From contig CAMCBW010000015.1 in NCBI GenBank assembly GCA_945873105.1, positions 1 to 64,000 on the forward strand: 64,000 nt of DNA. Direction: 5' to 3'. Every line of letters begins with the position of its first letter. Within the stretch, counting starts at the first letter, position 1. The translations under genes were made by a program, and so were the position numbers. Positions 1-8,966 of the stretch are shown here, piece by piece. The notes under the pieces were generated by a model that saw nothing but the letters and a program-made list of their open reading frames with translations, made no database searches and was not told the origin of the DNA. Source of the stretch: Tangfeifania diversioriginum (GTDB lineage Bacteria > Bacteroidota > Bacteroidia > Bacteroidales > Prolixibacteraceae).

Positions 1-1
1 G

Positions 2-1156
2 GAAACCATTTCGTTCGCTCCGGCCAACCACGACCATTCCATTTTTTTTGATGATGACGGCAAGACCTACATCATCTGGAGTGTTCGGAAATTAAGGATC
101 GCTGAATTAAAGGACGACCTGACAGGTGTAAAGGAAGGCACGGAAAGAGTTCTCATTGAAGATGCCAATGCACCGGTCGGAAAAAATGTTGGACTCGGTG
201 AAGGATCTCAACTCTTCAAGGTGAACGGCAAATACTACCTGTTCAACATTGCCTGGCCTCGTGGAGGAATGCGCACGGTGGTAATTCATCGAGCCGATAA
301 AATTACGGGTCCCTGGGAAGGCAGAATGGCTTTTCAAGATCTTGGCGTTGCCCAGGGTGGGTTGATTGATACACCAGATGGTCGTTGGTTTGCCTACCTA
401 TTCCGTGATTATGGTTCGGTAGGCAGGATTCCTTACCTTGTTCCCGTTAAATGGGAAGATGGTTGGCCAGTCTTAGGTGTGGATGGAAAGGTCCCCGAAA
501 CGCTTGATCTGCCTGTCAGCAAAGGTTTGATTCCGGGAATCGTCCATTCGGATGAGTTCAGTCGCAAAAAAGGCGAACCGGCACTGCCACTGGTTTGGCA
601 GTGGAACCACAATCCGGATAACAGTTTGTGGTCGGTAAAAGACAGAAAGGGGTATTTGCGTCTCAAAACCGGAAGAATAGATACATTGTTCTTAAAATCA
701 AGGAATACACTGACACAGCGTACGTTTGGTCCGGTTTGTTCAGGTTCGGCCAGGATGGAAGTATCAGGTATGAAAGAGGGGGATTTTGCCGGTCTGTGCG
801 CCTTGCAGCGCAAATTTGGACAGGTTGGTGTCAAAGTCGTGAATGGGGAGAAATTTATTTTTATGGTAAGTGCTGAAACCAATAAGCCGGTGGAGATGCA
901 GAGTCTGCCGCTTTCGCAAAACAGTATCGACTTAAAAATTGAATGTGATTTTCGCGATAAGGTGGATATAGCCTACTTCTTCTACAGTTTGGACGGTAAA
1001 ACATGGAATCCCATTGGCGAACAACTGAAAATGGAATACACCCTAATGGAGCACTTTATGGGTTACCGTTTTGGCCTGTTCAACTATTCAACCACGAATC
1101 CCGGTGGATATGCAGATTTTGACTTCTTTCATCTCAGTGATCGGATATCCCAATAG
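2..1156 (+). CDS. GH43-family glycosidase, C-terminal part (5' end outside window)
   Basis: The reading frame is open from base 2, so the ORF-track ATG at 221 is internal and the gene starts before the window. The visible part opens with DHSIFFDDDGKTYIIW, a typical five-bladed propeller segment of glycoside hydrolase family 43, and continues through GEGSQLFKVNGKYYLF. From about residue 180 onward it changes to a beta-sandwich resembling the C-terminal domain of the XynB/GH43 subfamily 12 type (WQWNHNPDNSLWSV is the usual opening motif). Such enzymes are beta-xylosidases or alpha-L-arabinofuranosidases acting on xylan side chains or oligosaccharides. The gene is followed by a sugar symporter and a GH10 xylanase in the same direction, which supports a xylan role. 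The exact substrate cannot be read from the sequence, and any signal peptide is out of view. Confidence 0.9.
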   Translation, partial: ETISFAPANHDHSIFFDDDGKTYIIWSVRKLRIAELKDDLTGVKEGTERVLIEDANAPVGKNVGLGEGSQLFKVNGKYYLFNIAWPRGGMRTVVIHRADKITGPWEGRMAFQDLGVAQGGLIDTPDGRWFAYLFRDYGSVGRIPYLVPVKWEDGWPVLGVDGKVPETLDLPVSKGLIPGIVHSDEFSRKKGEPALPLVWQWNHNPDNSLWSVKDRKGYLRLKTGRIDTLFLKSRNTLTQRTFGPVCSGSARMEVSGMKEGDFAGLCALQRKFGQVGVKVVNGEKFIFMVSAETNKPVEMQSLPLSQNSIDLKIECDFRDKVDIAYFFYSLDGKTWNPIGEQLKMEYTLMEHFMGYRFGLFNYSTTNPGGYADFDFFHLSDRISQ

Positions 1157-1283
1157 AATTGAATGTATAGACTTGAATAAACCTCGGCCAATTGTTATTC
1201 ACCATAAATTTTGAATCAGTTGAAGGCGCTTCAAATTAAAAAATGACAACCTAATATTTACCAGTCAAGAACAAGCTAAAATT

Positions 1284-2750
1284 ATGAGCAATGCCTCCTT
1301 AAGGATTTCGACCTTCGAAAAAATCGGCTACAGCCTGGGTGATCTGGCTGCCAACCTGGTTTTCCAGACACTGATTACCTACCTGGCCTATTTCTACACC
1401 GATATTTATGGGCTCAAGAGTACCGATGCCTCCATCATCATGTTGGCGGTTGGTCTGACTGCAGCATTTGTCTTCAACCCATTGGTGGGAGTATTGGCCG
1501 ACAGGACCATCTCCAAATGGGGAAAATTCAGACCCTGGATCCTCTATTCTGCTGTGCCGCTAGGTGTGGTTGCGCTTCTGGCCTTTTCAACCCCCAATTT
1601 TTCCTACCAGGGGAAATTGATTTATGCGGCAGTGACCTATTCACTCCTGCTGCTGTTGTATGCTTCCAGCAACCTGCCCTATTCGGCTTTGAGTGGGGTG
1701 ATCACCGGCGATATGGGCGAAAGGAACAGCATCTCCTCCTACCGCTTCGTGGCGGTCATGTTTGCCCAATTTTTTGTGCAGGTCTTCATGTTGCCGATCA
1801 TCATTTCTGCGGGTCATGGAGACAAAGCTGCAGGAATTGAGACCGTCATGACCTGGATGGCCATTGTGGGTACCATCATGTTGCTGGTCACCTTTTTTAC
1901 CACGAAGGAGCGCATCGTTCCAACGTTGGAACAGAAATCATCCATCAAGGATGACCTTTCCGACCTGGTGAAAAACAGGCCCTGGATCATCATGCTCACA
2001 CTTACCATTTTGTTGTTCATTACCCTGGCCATGAAAGGGGGCTCCTATGTCTTTTATTTTAACAACTATGTGGACAAGGCTGCACTGGCAGATTTTATCA
2101 ATCCCGTTATTTCGGCCCTTGCAGGTATAGGAATCAACTTTTTTGGATCGGATCCTGTAGCCGCAGGTTTTGGCCTGTTTAACGCAGGAGGGATCATTTT
2201 TATGATAGTCGGAATCTCATTTTCGAAGAAATTGGCAGATAAATATGGGAAGCGGGATGTTTTCAAGTATGGTATTCTGGCGGCGACCATATTTATCCTG
2301 GTCTTCATCTTTTTCAAACCGGAAAATGTGTCGCTGATGTTCGCTTCGCAGATCCTGCACGGCCTGACGTATGGAATCACCATTCCCATTCTGTGGGCCA
2401 TGATCGCCGATGTGGCGGATTACTCAGAAATGAAAACCAACCGCAGGGCTACCGCGATCATTTTTTCCGCCATGATGGTGGGACTTAAGGCGGGACTCTC
2501 CATTGGTGGTGCTTTGGTGTCCTGGATATTAAGCATGTACGGATACATTGCGAAAGAGAGTGCTGTGGCAGGACAGGAGATCATTCAACCTCCTTCTGTC
2601 GCCGAAGGTTCCAGAATGCTGGTGAGCCTCTATCCATCCATTCCTTTCCTGATAGGGGTGGGATTGCTTTTCTTCTATGTCATTGACAAAAAGATGGAGG
2701 TAAGAATAGAAGCAGAATTGAGAACAAGAAGGGAAGGGAACAAACAATAA
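1284..2750 (+). CDS. GPH-family (glycoside-pentoside-hexuronide) sugar:cation symporter
   Basis: The 488-residue protein has about twelve hydrophobic segments and the signatures of the MelB/XynP-type GPH family: GYSLGDLAANLVFQ at the start, then LADRTISKWGKFRPWIL in the first cytoplasmic loop, a canonical MFS-like motif of this family. It should be an inner-membrane symporter taking up oligosaccharides or pentosides with Na+ or H+. It lies between a GH43 gene and a GH10 xylanase (7 bp before the latter), so xylo-oligosaccharides are the natural candidate substrate. That assignment rests on neighbours, not on residues I can identify. The start at 1284 gives a normal N-terminus for the family. 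Confidence 0.92.
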   Translation: MSNASLRISTFEKIGYSLGDLAANLVFQTLITYLAYFYTDIYGLKSTDASIIMLAVGLTAAFVFNPLVGVLADRTISKWGKFRPWILYSAVPLGVVALLAFSTPNFSYQGKLIYAAVTYSLLLLLYASSNLPYSALSGVITGDMGERNSISSYRFVAVMFAQFFVQVFMLPIIISAGHGDKAAGIETVMTWMAIVGTIMLLVTFFTTKERIVPTLEQKSSIKDDLSDLVKNRPWIIMLTLTILLFITLAMKGGSYVFYFNNYVDKAALADFINPVISALAGIGINFFGSDPVAAGFGLFNAGGIIFMIVGISFSKKLADKYGKRDVFKYGILAATIFILVFIFFKPENVSLMFASQILHGLTYGITIPILWAMIADVADYSEMKTNRRATAIIFSAMMVGLKAGLSIGGALVSWILSMYGYIAKESAVAGQEIIQPPSVAEGSRMLVSLYPSIPFLIGVGLLFFYVIDKKMEVRIEAELRTRREGNKQ

Positions 2751-2757
2751 TCTAACA

Positions 2758-3888
2758 ATGAAGTATATGAGCATTAAATCTATTTCCGCAATTACCATGC
2801 TGGTTTGTCTGGCAACTCTGCAAACCACGGCCCAAAAGACATTGGGTGAAGCCACCAAAGATAAGTTTCTGTTTGGAGTAGCCGTCAACAGCCGTCAAAT
2901 TAAGGGCGCTGTTCCTGCCGAAAGTGAACTGATAGCCAAAGAATTCAGTGCCATTGTGGGTGAAAACTGCATGAAACCAGAGCCCATCCACCCTGAAGAG
3001 AACCGCTTCGACTGGGAGGATGCGGACCAGCTGGTTGCTTTCGGAGAAAAGAACAACCAGGTGGTAACCGGCCATTGTCTGATCTGGCATTCTCAAATCG
3101 GTAAATGGTTTTTTACCGATGAAAGCGGAAAAGAGGTGGCACCCGAAGTGCTGAAGGAGCGCATGCGTCAGCACATTTCAACTGTCGTTGGCCGTTACAA
3201 AGGCCGGATAAAAGGATGGGATGTGGTCAACGAAGCCTTCGAAGACAATGGCAGCTACCGGAAAAGTAAATTCTTCCAGATCCTGGGCAAGGATTTCATC
3301 AAATATGCCTTCCAGTTTGCCCACGAAGCGGATCCCGGTGCAGAGCTCTATTACAACGATTACAACGTGGAAAGACCAGCCAAATGCGATGCAATTGTTG
3401 CATTGGTCAAGGAACTCAGGGCAGAAGGTTGCAGGATCGATGCGATCGGATCACAGGCACACATGCACATGAAATCTCCTTCGCTGGAGGCAACGGAGAC
3501 CAGCCTGAAGAAACTCAAGGCTGCCGGCGTTAAAATTTTGATCACAGAATGGGACATGTCTATTCTCCCAAGTCCATTTGAGGGGGCCGAAATCTCCAGG
3601 AATTTCAGCTATACCAAAGAGATGGATCCCTACCGGGAAGCAGTGCCGGAGGATGTCCAGCAAAAATGGAATCAACGCATGCTGGACATGTTCGGACTCT
3701 TCCTAAAATACAGTGAGGTGATCGACCGCGTTACCGTCTGGGGACTGACCGACAATACTACCTGGCTGAACAACTTCCCGATCAGGGGCAGGAAGGATTA
3801 TCCCGTACTCTACGACCGCATCAACCAACGCAAACCTGTCTTGGAGGAGATGATCAGGATGGCTGAAACCTACAAACCAGCGAAATGA
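2758..3888 (+). CDS. GH10 endo-1,4-beta-xylanase, exported
   Basis: The 376-residue protein begins with a Sec signal peptide (about residues 1-25, ending TLQTTAQ), followed by a GH10 TIM barrel. The acid/base glutamate is in GWDVVNEAFEDNG and the nucleophile glutamate in ILITEWDMS; HCLIWHSQ is the conserved substrate-binding strand. It should cut the beta-1,4 backbone of xylan in the periplasm or at the cell surface. No carbohydrate-binding module is present and the length is that of a single catalytic domain. It follows the symporter by 7 bp and overlaps the next GH43 gene by 4 bp (ATGA), so the three are almost certainly cotranscribed and translationally coupled. A second, divergent GH10 protein is encoded at 32338. 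Confidence 0.95.
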   Translation: MKYMSIKSISAITMLVCLATLQTTAQKTLGEATKDKFLFGVAVNSRQIKGAVPAESELIAKEFSAIVGENCMKPEPIHPEENRFDWEDADQLVAFGEKNNQVVTGHCLIWHSQIGKWFFTDESGKEVAPEVLKERMRQHISTVVGRYKGRIKGWDVVNEAFEDNGSYRKSKFFQILGKDFIKYAFQFAHEADPGAELYYNDYNVERPAKCDAIVALVKELRAEGCRIDAIGSQAHMHMKSPSLEATETSLKKLKAAGVKILITEWDMSILPSPFEGAEISRNFSYTKEMDPYREAVPEDVQQKWNQRMLDMFGLFLKYSEVIDRVTVWGLTDNTTWLNNFPIRGRKDYPVLYDRINQRKPVLEEMIRMAETYKPAK

Positions 3889-4868
3889 AAGAGCCCAAAT
3901 ACCTGGTAGATCACCTTTTTATGGCCGATCCTTCTGTCCACATTTTCGAAGGAAAGCTATACATCTACCCTTCCCACGATCGCGAATCCGGGATCCCTGA
4001 GAATGACAACGGCGATCATTTCGACATGAACGACTACCATGTTTTCTCCACTTCAGACATTGAAAACGAACCGCTGACGGATCACGGGGTGGTACTAAAA
4101 GTCAGCGACATTCCATGGGCCGGTCGCCAGTTGTGGGATTGCGATGTAGCCTGCAAAAAAGGAACATACTACATGTACTACCCGTTGAAGGACAAGACCG
4201 ATATTTTCCGACTGGGCGTAGCAATTGCCGATAATCCTGCCGGACCATTCATTCCCCAACCAGATCCGATCAGGGGAAGTTACAGCATAGATCCTGCTGT
4301 TTTCGAGGATACCGATGGCACCCACTATCTGTACTTCGGTGGTTTGTGGGGCGGACAGCTGCAACGCTACAGGGAGAACAAGGCGATGGAGTGTGCCTGT
4401 TTGCCTTCAGGCGATGAACCGGCACTGCCTTCCCGGGTGGTCCGCCTGTCGGAGGATATGCTGGGGTTTGCCGAGGAACCAAGGCCCGTCACCATCCTGG
4501 ATCAGGATGGAACGCCAATGAAAGCGGGGCAAACCGACCGCCGTTTCTTCGAAGCCTCCTGGATGCACCGGTACATGGGTCAATACTATTTCTCCTACTC
4601 AACCGGAGACACCCATCTTTTGTGCTACGCTACAGGGGATAACCCCTATGGCCCTTTCACCTACCAGGGAGTCATCCTGACCCCTGTAATTGGCTGGACC
4701 ACGCACCATTCCATCGTCGAGTTTCAAGGAAAGTGGTACCTGTTTTTCCATGACAGCGTACCCTCTGGCGGCAAAACCTGGCTGCGCAGCCTGAAGGTGG
4801 TACAGCTGGAATACGACAAGGTGGGGAAAATTACCACGATCGATGGGGGAGGAGCCTGGCTCTTTTAG
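3885..4868 (+). CDS. GH43-family beta-xylosidase/arabinofuranosidase, cytoplasmic
   Basis: The 327-residue protein has no signal peptide and is a single GH43 propeller. The general-base aspartate is in LFMADPSVHIF, the pKa-modulating aspartate in YSIDPAVFEDTDG, and the acid glutamate in RRFFEASWMH. These three motifs and the length match the compact GH43 group that includes intracellular xylosidases and arabinofuranosidases. The start codon overlaps the stop of the xylanase gene (ATGA), implying coupled translation. Together with the upstream symporter this suggests that xylo-oligosaccharides are imported and then split to xylose in the cytoplasm. Specificity between xylose and arabinose is not decided by the motifs. 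Confidence 0.92.
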   Translation: MKEPKYLVDHLFMADPSVHIFEGKLYIYPSHDRESGIPENDNGDHFDMNDYHVFSTSDIENEPLTDHGVVLKVSDIPWAGRQLWDCDVACKKGTYYMYYPLKDKTDIFRLGVAIADNPAGPFIPQPDPIRGSYSIDPAVFEDTDGTHYLYFGGLWGGQLQRYRENKAMECACLPSGDEPALPSRVVRLSEDMLGFAEEPRPVTILDQDGTPMKAGQTDRRFFEASWMHRYMGQYYFSYSTGDTHLLCYATGDNPYGPFTYQGVILTPVIGWTTHHSIVEFQGKWYLFFHDSVPSGGKTWLRSLKVVQLEYDKVGKITTIDGGGAWLF

Positions 4869-4899
4869 CGAAGCTAATTCGAATCACACATACATGAAC

Positions 4900-4925
4900 C
4901 AGGAGTGCAATATTATGTGCTCCTG
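4900..4925 (+). terminator. Hairpin ending the xylan operon
   Basis: CAGGAGTGCA and TGTGCTCCTG pair over ten positions (two G-U) around a six-base loop, 31 bp after the GH43 stop codon. It is followed by ATTCGTTTATTT, only moderately T-rich. It probably ends the GH43-symporter-GH10-GH43 transcript. Confidence 0.55.
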
Positions 4926-4999
4926 ATTCGTTTATTTGGCTGGAATGTTGTAACTTACAATAGAGAAATCATATTGTTATTACCCATAATCAGTTTGCG

Positions 5000-5319
5000 A
5001 TGTCAGTTGAAAATTGCAATGTTTTGGTGCCTGATGAGCGAGTCATGAGCAAAATTTACCTGACAAGAGATCAAAAAGTAATGATTGATAGTGACTTGGC
5101 AGAACTTAATGGAGTTGAAACCAAAGTATTGAAACAACAAGTCCGTAGAAATTCAGATCGATTCCCCGTTGATTTTATGTTTGAATTGACGGACAATGAA
5201 TTCTCTATCTTGAGGTCACAATTTGTGACCTCAAGTTGGGGAGGAGTCCGTTATTTGCCAATGGTCTTTACGGAACAGTGGGTAGCAATGCTCCCCGCAA
5301 ACGAATAGGATACAAATGA
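5000..5319 (+). pseudogene. ORF6N-domain protein, internally deleted copy
   Basis: The first 90-odd residues match the two following ORF6N-domain genes (ILxDExVMSKIYLTRDQKVMIDSDLAELN versus the same segment in the copies at 5348 and 5903). The frame then jumps after YLPMVFTEQWVAML. The following bases CCCCGCAAACGAATAGGATA encode PRKRIGY in the +1 frame, which is exactly the C-terminal tail (PRKRIGYK) of the copy at 5348. The gene has therefore lost the whole middle and coiled C-terminal half by an internal deletion, and the annotated stop at 5308 is an out-of-frame product of the junction. ORF6N is a DNA-binding-type domain first named in phage proteins; the chromosomal function is unknown. 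The truncated N-terminal domain might still be made. Confidence 0.75.
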
Positions 5320-5347
5320 TCTCCAAGCTATATAAATTAATTGCCCT

Positions 5348-5875
5348 ATGTCAGAAGAAATCGCGGCAGTGCTAATTCCCGATGACATCATCAATAGCAA
5401 GATATACTTCATCAGGGAAACAAAGGTCATGCTAGACAAAGATCTTGCAGAATTGTATCAGGTTACAACCGGGAATCTAAACAAGGCAGTGGAGAGAAAT
5501 TTGAAAAGGTTCCCCAAAGATTTTATGTTTCAACTCTCTGAAAAAGAGTTTGAGATCTTGATATTCCAATTTGGAAGATCAAGTTGGGGTGGCAACAGGT
5601 TTTTGCCATATGCTTTTACTGAACAGGGTGTTGCGATGTTGTCAGGAATATTGAAGAGTGATAGGGCAATAAGTGTCAACATTCAGATCATGCGGATTTT
5701 CTCCAAATTAAGAGCAGTGTTTACAGACACTTTATGCTTGAAACTTGAAATCGAAGAGATTCGGAAAAAGCTTCAAAACCAGGACAAAAATATCGAACTG
5801 GTTTTCAGTTACCTGGATGAACTGATCACCAAGCAAGAGAACAATCCACCCCGCAAACGAATTGGATATAAGTAA
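5348..5875 (+). CDS. ORF6N-domain protein (second tandem copy)
   Basis: This 175-residue protein has an ORF6N domain at about residues 10-95 (KIYFIRETKVMLDKDLAELY, then FPKDFMFQLSEKEF and SSWGGNRFLPYAFTEQGVAML) and a charged helical tail LKLEIEEIRKKLQNQDKNIE, probably a coiled coil. ORF6N proteins are common in Bacteroidota genomes and in phages, where they are thought to bind DNA. No enzymatic residue is visible and no cellular role can be assigned. It is intact, unlike the copy before it, and its last codons directly abut the third copy. Confidence 0.85.
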   Translation: MSEEIAAVLIPDDIINSKIYFIRETKVMLDKDLAELYQVTTGNLNKAVERNLKRFPKDFMFQLSEKEFEILIFQFGRSSWGGNRFLPYAFTEQGVAMLSGILKSDRAISVNIQIMRIFSKLRAVFTDTLCLKLEIEEIRKKLQNQDKNIELVFSYLDELITKQENNPPRKRIGYK

Positions 5876-5902
5876 ATGGTATTATCAAAAAATCTGTTTA
5901 AG

Positions 5903-6457
5903 ATGTCAGTTGAGAATTGCAGTGTTTTAGTGCCGGATGAACGCATCATGGACAAGATTTATCTGATCCGTGATCAGAAAGTAATGTTGGACAGGGATTT
6001 GGCTTTATTGTTTTCGGTCAAAGCGAGACGGTTAAGGGAACAGGTTAGAAGAAATCCGGATAAGTTTCCACCGCATTTCATGTTTCAGCTAAACGAATCT
6101 GAAGTTGGAATCATGGTGTCGCAAAATGCGACACCATCGAAGCAATCTTTAGGAGGATCTTTACCGTATGTTTTTACTGAATATGGAGTATTACAATTGG
6201 CAAATGTTTTGAATAGCAAAATGGCTGTACAAATAAGCATAAAAATTATAGAAATATTCGTTCGGCTCAAACAAGCCTTGACAGATACCTTGAGCCTCAA
6301 ATTGGAAATTGAAACCATTAAGAAAAAGCTTCAAAATCAGGACAAAAACATAGAACTTGTATTCAGCTACCTGGAAGAACTAATCACCAAACAAGAGAAC
6401 AATCCACCTCGCAAACCCATCGGTTACAAGATTATTGGTAAACAGACGCTTTCCTGA
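5903..6457 (+). CDS. ORF6N-domain protein (third tandem copy)
   Basis: The ORF track begins at 5876, directly after the previous stop, but the ATG at 5903 aligns with the start of the first copy (MSVENCxVLVPDERxM), so I place the start there (184 residues). The ORF6N domain (KIYLIRDQKVMLDRDLALLF ... SLPYVFTEYGVLQLANVL) is followed by the same coiled tail as copy two; the segment KKLQNQDKNIELVFSYL is identical in the two proteins. A conserved tail on more divergent heads suggests gene conversion between neighbours. The variable part lies in FQLNESEVGIMVSQNATPSK. The role is unknown. Confidence 0.83.
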   Translation: MSVENCSVLVPDERIMDKIYLIRDQKVMLDRDLALLFSVKARRLREQVRRNPDKFPPHFMFQLNESEVGIMVSQNATPSKQSLGGSLPYVFTEYGVLQLANVLNSKMAVQISIKIIEIFVRLKQALTDTLSLKLEIETIKKKLQNQDKNIELVFSYLEELITKQENNPPRKPIGYKIIGKQTLS

Positions 6458-6498
6458 ACCTAAATGCTTATTTTAGCCTCTATCTAATATCTATACTC

Positions 6499-6792
6499 AT
6501 GGCACTAACAACCTGTGTTCATGTTTGGGTAAAGCCTGACAATGTAAGGGAATTCATAGCGGCATGCATGGAAAATCAGCTGCATTCCAGCAAGGAAAAG
6601 GGCAATATTCGTTTCGATGTTTGTCAGGACCCAACAAATCCATGCAAATTTTTGCTCTATGAGGCTTATGTGGATGAATTATCAGCCTCCGCCCACAAAG
6701 AAACGGCTCATTATTTGAAGTGGCGCGATACGGTAGCATCCTTTATGGAGCAACCTCGAAAAGCAGACAAATACAATATTTTGGCATATTGA
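6499..6792 (+). CDS. ABM-domain protein, LsrG/YgiN-like
   Basis: The 97-residue ferredoxin-fold protein belongs to the antibiotic biosynthesis monooxygenase (ABM) family. The pattern NIRFDVCQDP, LLYEAYVDE, AHKETAHYLKW resembles LsrG-type isomerases and YgiN-type quinol monooxygenases more than true monooxygenases. These small dimeric proteins act without cofactor on quinols or small hydroxyketones. It lies 13 bp before an iron-type alcohol dehydrogenase, so the two probably form an operon handling a small carbonyl or alcohol metabolite. The substrate cannot be named from the sequence. Confidence 0.85.
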   Translation: MALTTCVHVWVKPDNVREFIAACMENQLHSSKEKGNIRFDVCQDPTNPCKFLLYEAYVDELSASAHKETAHYLKWRDTVASFMEQPRKADKYNILAY

Positions 6793-6805
6793 GAATATCT
6801 ATTAA

Positions 6806-7978
6806 ATGAAAAGCTTCTCGTTGGCACGTATTCCTGAATTGGTTTTTGGACCGGGAAAATTGTCGGAACTTCCGGGTTTCGTTCATCGGTATGGGAAAAA
6901 TTTGCTCATCATAACCGGGCAGCATTCATTTCTGGAATCTTCCCGGGCGGATTTTTTATTAGGAAATCTCCAGCAAAAAGGTTTTCAATGGGAAGTATAT
7001 CAAATCCATCACGAACCTTCTCCTGCCGATATAGATTTTGCCGTACAGCAGTTCAAAAAATCATTGCCCGATGTGGTGGTAGCCATCGGTGGCGGTAGTG
7101 TGATGGATGCAGGTAAGGCCATCTCTGCCATGTTGGTCAGTCCTGAAAAAATTGTAGCCTATCTGGAGGGAGTAGGGACACAACCACCACCGGGAACAAA
7201 GATCCCCTTCATTGCCATTCCAACAACTTCCGGAACAGGCAGCGAGGCTACCAAAAATGCAGTGATTACCGAAATTGGTGCAAATGGTTTTAAAAGCTCG
7301 CTGCGACATTCCAATTACATCCCGGATCTGGCACTGATCGACCCGGAACTGCAACTCAACTGTCCGGTTGGGCAAACAGCCTATAGTGGCATGGATGCCT
7401 TTACCCAGCTGCTTGAATCCTATCTGTCGACCGAAGCAAATCCGATGACTGATTCCATGGCTTTGGATGGAATAAATTTCATCCATCAATCATTAATTCC
7501 ATTGGTTAAAAATGATCCCGGCAATGTTCAGAACAGGTCAAAAATGGCCTATGCCGCCTGGCTTTCGGGAATCACCCTGGCAAATGCAGGTTTGGGAACA
7601 GTGCATGGATTTGCCTCCTCCATCGGCTCAAAATTTACCATTCCGCATGGAGTGGTTTGTGGTACATTGATGGCTGAAGCAAACCGTATCACCCTTCAAA
7701 AGCTCACCGATTCAGGGAAGGAAAAGTATTTCCTGGCAAAATATGCTACAGTTGGCCGGATACTTTCGACAAAGAAGCGTGGTTCAGATAGCTATTTTGC
7801 CAGTTCATTGATCAATTCCTTGTTTCAAATGACAGAGGAACTCGGCATTCCACGGCTTTCAGAATTTGGGCTAACCAATGCTGATCTGGAGGCGCTGGCT
7901 AAACAAACATCGAACAAAAACAATCCGGTAAAGCTTACCTGGTCAGAGTTGAAGGAGATTTTGACCAACAGGCTTTAA
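6806..7978 (+). CDS. Iron-type (group III) alcohol dehydrogenase
   Basis: The 390-residue protein has the NAD(P)-binding motif VVAIGGGSVMDAGKAI and the PTTSGTGSE signature of the family. Of the four metal ligands known from FucO-type enzymes, the aspartate (SGMDAFTQ) and two histidines (GTVHGFAS and FTIPHGVV) are present. The histidine normally four residues after the aspartate is glutamine here (DAFTQ instead of DAxTH). That substitution occurs in some subfamilies and may change the metal or the substrate. The gene follows the ABM protein by 13 bp and converges on the AEC permease gene with a gap of only 10 bp. The substrate is unknown; lactaldehyde, butanol-type or maleylacetate-type reactions are all within the family range. 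Confidence 0.9.
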   Translation: MKSFSLARIPELVFGPGKLSELPGFVHRYGKNLLIITGQHSFLESSRADFLLGNLQQKGFQWEVYQIHHEPSPADIDFAVQQFKKSLPDVVVAIGGGSVMDAGKAISAMLVSPEKIVAYLEGVGTQPPPGTKIPFIAIPTTSGTGSEATKNAVITEIGANGFKSSLRHSNYIPDLALIDPELQLNCPVGQTAYSGMDAFTQLLESYLSTEANPMTDSMALDGINFIHQSLIPLVKNDPGNVQNRSKMAYAAWLSGITLANAGLGTVHGFASSIGSKFTIPHGVVCGTLMAEANRITLQKLTDSGKEKYFLAKYATVGRILSTKKRGSDSYFASSLINSLFQMTEELGIPRLSEFGLTNADLEALAKQTSNKNNPVKLTWSELKEILTNRL

Positions 7979-7988
7979 CTGAAATTTC

Positions 7989-8957
7989 TCAAACAAGGAG
8001 TTCGATCATCAGTAAAACGATGGGCAAAGAAATGAGGCTGACAACAGTTGACACAGCAACATTTGCAGTGGCCAGCTTGTCGTCCGCACCAAATATTTTG
8101 GCCATTATTACCACATTGGCCATCCCGGGCATAGCCACCAGCAATACCAGCACCCCTATTACAATTCTGTCCAAACCTCCAGGGATAAAATCAATTGCCT
8201 TTGACAATACAAATATTAGCATAACCGGCAGGATGAACAGTTTGCTAAGTGTAAAAATATAGACTTCCCGCCTGTTCAGGAAACCCTTCAGGCTTGAATA
8301 GTACATCATGGCACCAATGTATACCATGGAAAGATAAGCCGTAGAATCCCCCAGGCCGCCAAATGATTGCAACAATACATGGGGGAGTTTCACCGAAAAG
8401 AGGAACATGACAAATCCGATGACCACTGCAAAGGAGTTGGGATTTAGGATATGCCTGACATTCTGCAAGATGGACAGATTCTTTCCCTGGTTGAGGATCA
8501 CTACCCCAATCGTCCAGATCATCATATTGGTAACAAGTTGGAACATTCCGGCATAGAGCAGTCCTTCCTCTCCGTACAAGGCCGCAATGAGCGGAAATCC
8601 AAGGTAAACAATGTTGCCAAATACGCAGTGTGTTTTGAATATGGATGCTTCTCCCCTGGGCATCCGGAATGCCTTTGAGATAAACCAGCTAATCAAAAGC
8701 ATGAATGCCAGGGCAAGAAAGGTCAGTAAAAGTATATGCAAGCTGTTGGTGAGTAATCTTGGTGTAATGCTGATTCTGCTAAAATTGGTGAGCAGCATCA
8801 ATGGCAGGGTGATGTTAAAAATCAATTTTGCCAGGCTATCCTTTCCCGCTGCCGAAATTACCTCCAATTTGGCTCCGGCAATGCCAATGAAAATAAGAAT
8901 GGAGAGGATGAGGATCTGTTGAAATATGATGTCAATGTGCATTTTAGTAATGTTCAA
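7989..8957 (-). CDS. AEC-family permease (auxin efflux carrier fold)
   Basis: The 322-residue protein has about ten transmembrane segments in two halves, with the family's characteristic broken-helix motifs (IFNITLPLMLLTNFSRI near the N-terminus and VLLVAMPGMANVVIMAKIFG in the second half). AEC proteins in bacteria export or import small organic acids such as malate or malonate. The gene is convergent with the alcohol dehydrogenase gene and has no partner on its own strand, so its substrate cannot be inferred. The ATG at 8957 gives a short polar N-terminus before the first membrane helix. Confidence 0.9.
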   Translation of the reverse strand: MNITKMHIDIIFQQILILSILIFIGIAGAKLEVISAAGKDSLAKLIFNITLPLMLLTNFSRISITPRLLTNSLHILLLTFLALAFMLLISWFISKAFRMPRGEASIFKTHCVFGNIVYLGFPLIAALYGEEGLLYAGMFQLVTNMMIWTIGVVILNQGKNLSILQNVRHILNPNSFAVVIGFVMFLFSVKLPHVLLQSFGGLGDSTAYLSMVYIGAMMYYSSLKGFLNRREVYIFTLSKLFILPVMLIFVLSKAIDFIPGGLDRIVIGVLVLLVAMPGMANVVIMAKIFGADDKLATANVAVSTVVSLISLPIVLLMIELLV

Positions 8958-8966
8958 ATAGTAGTG

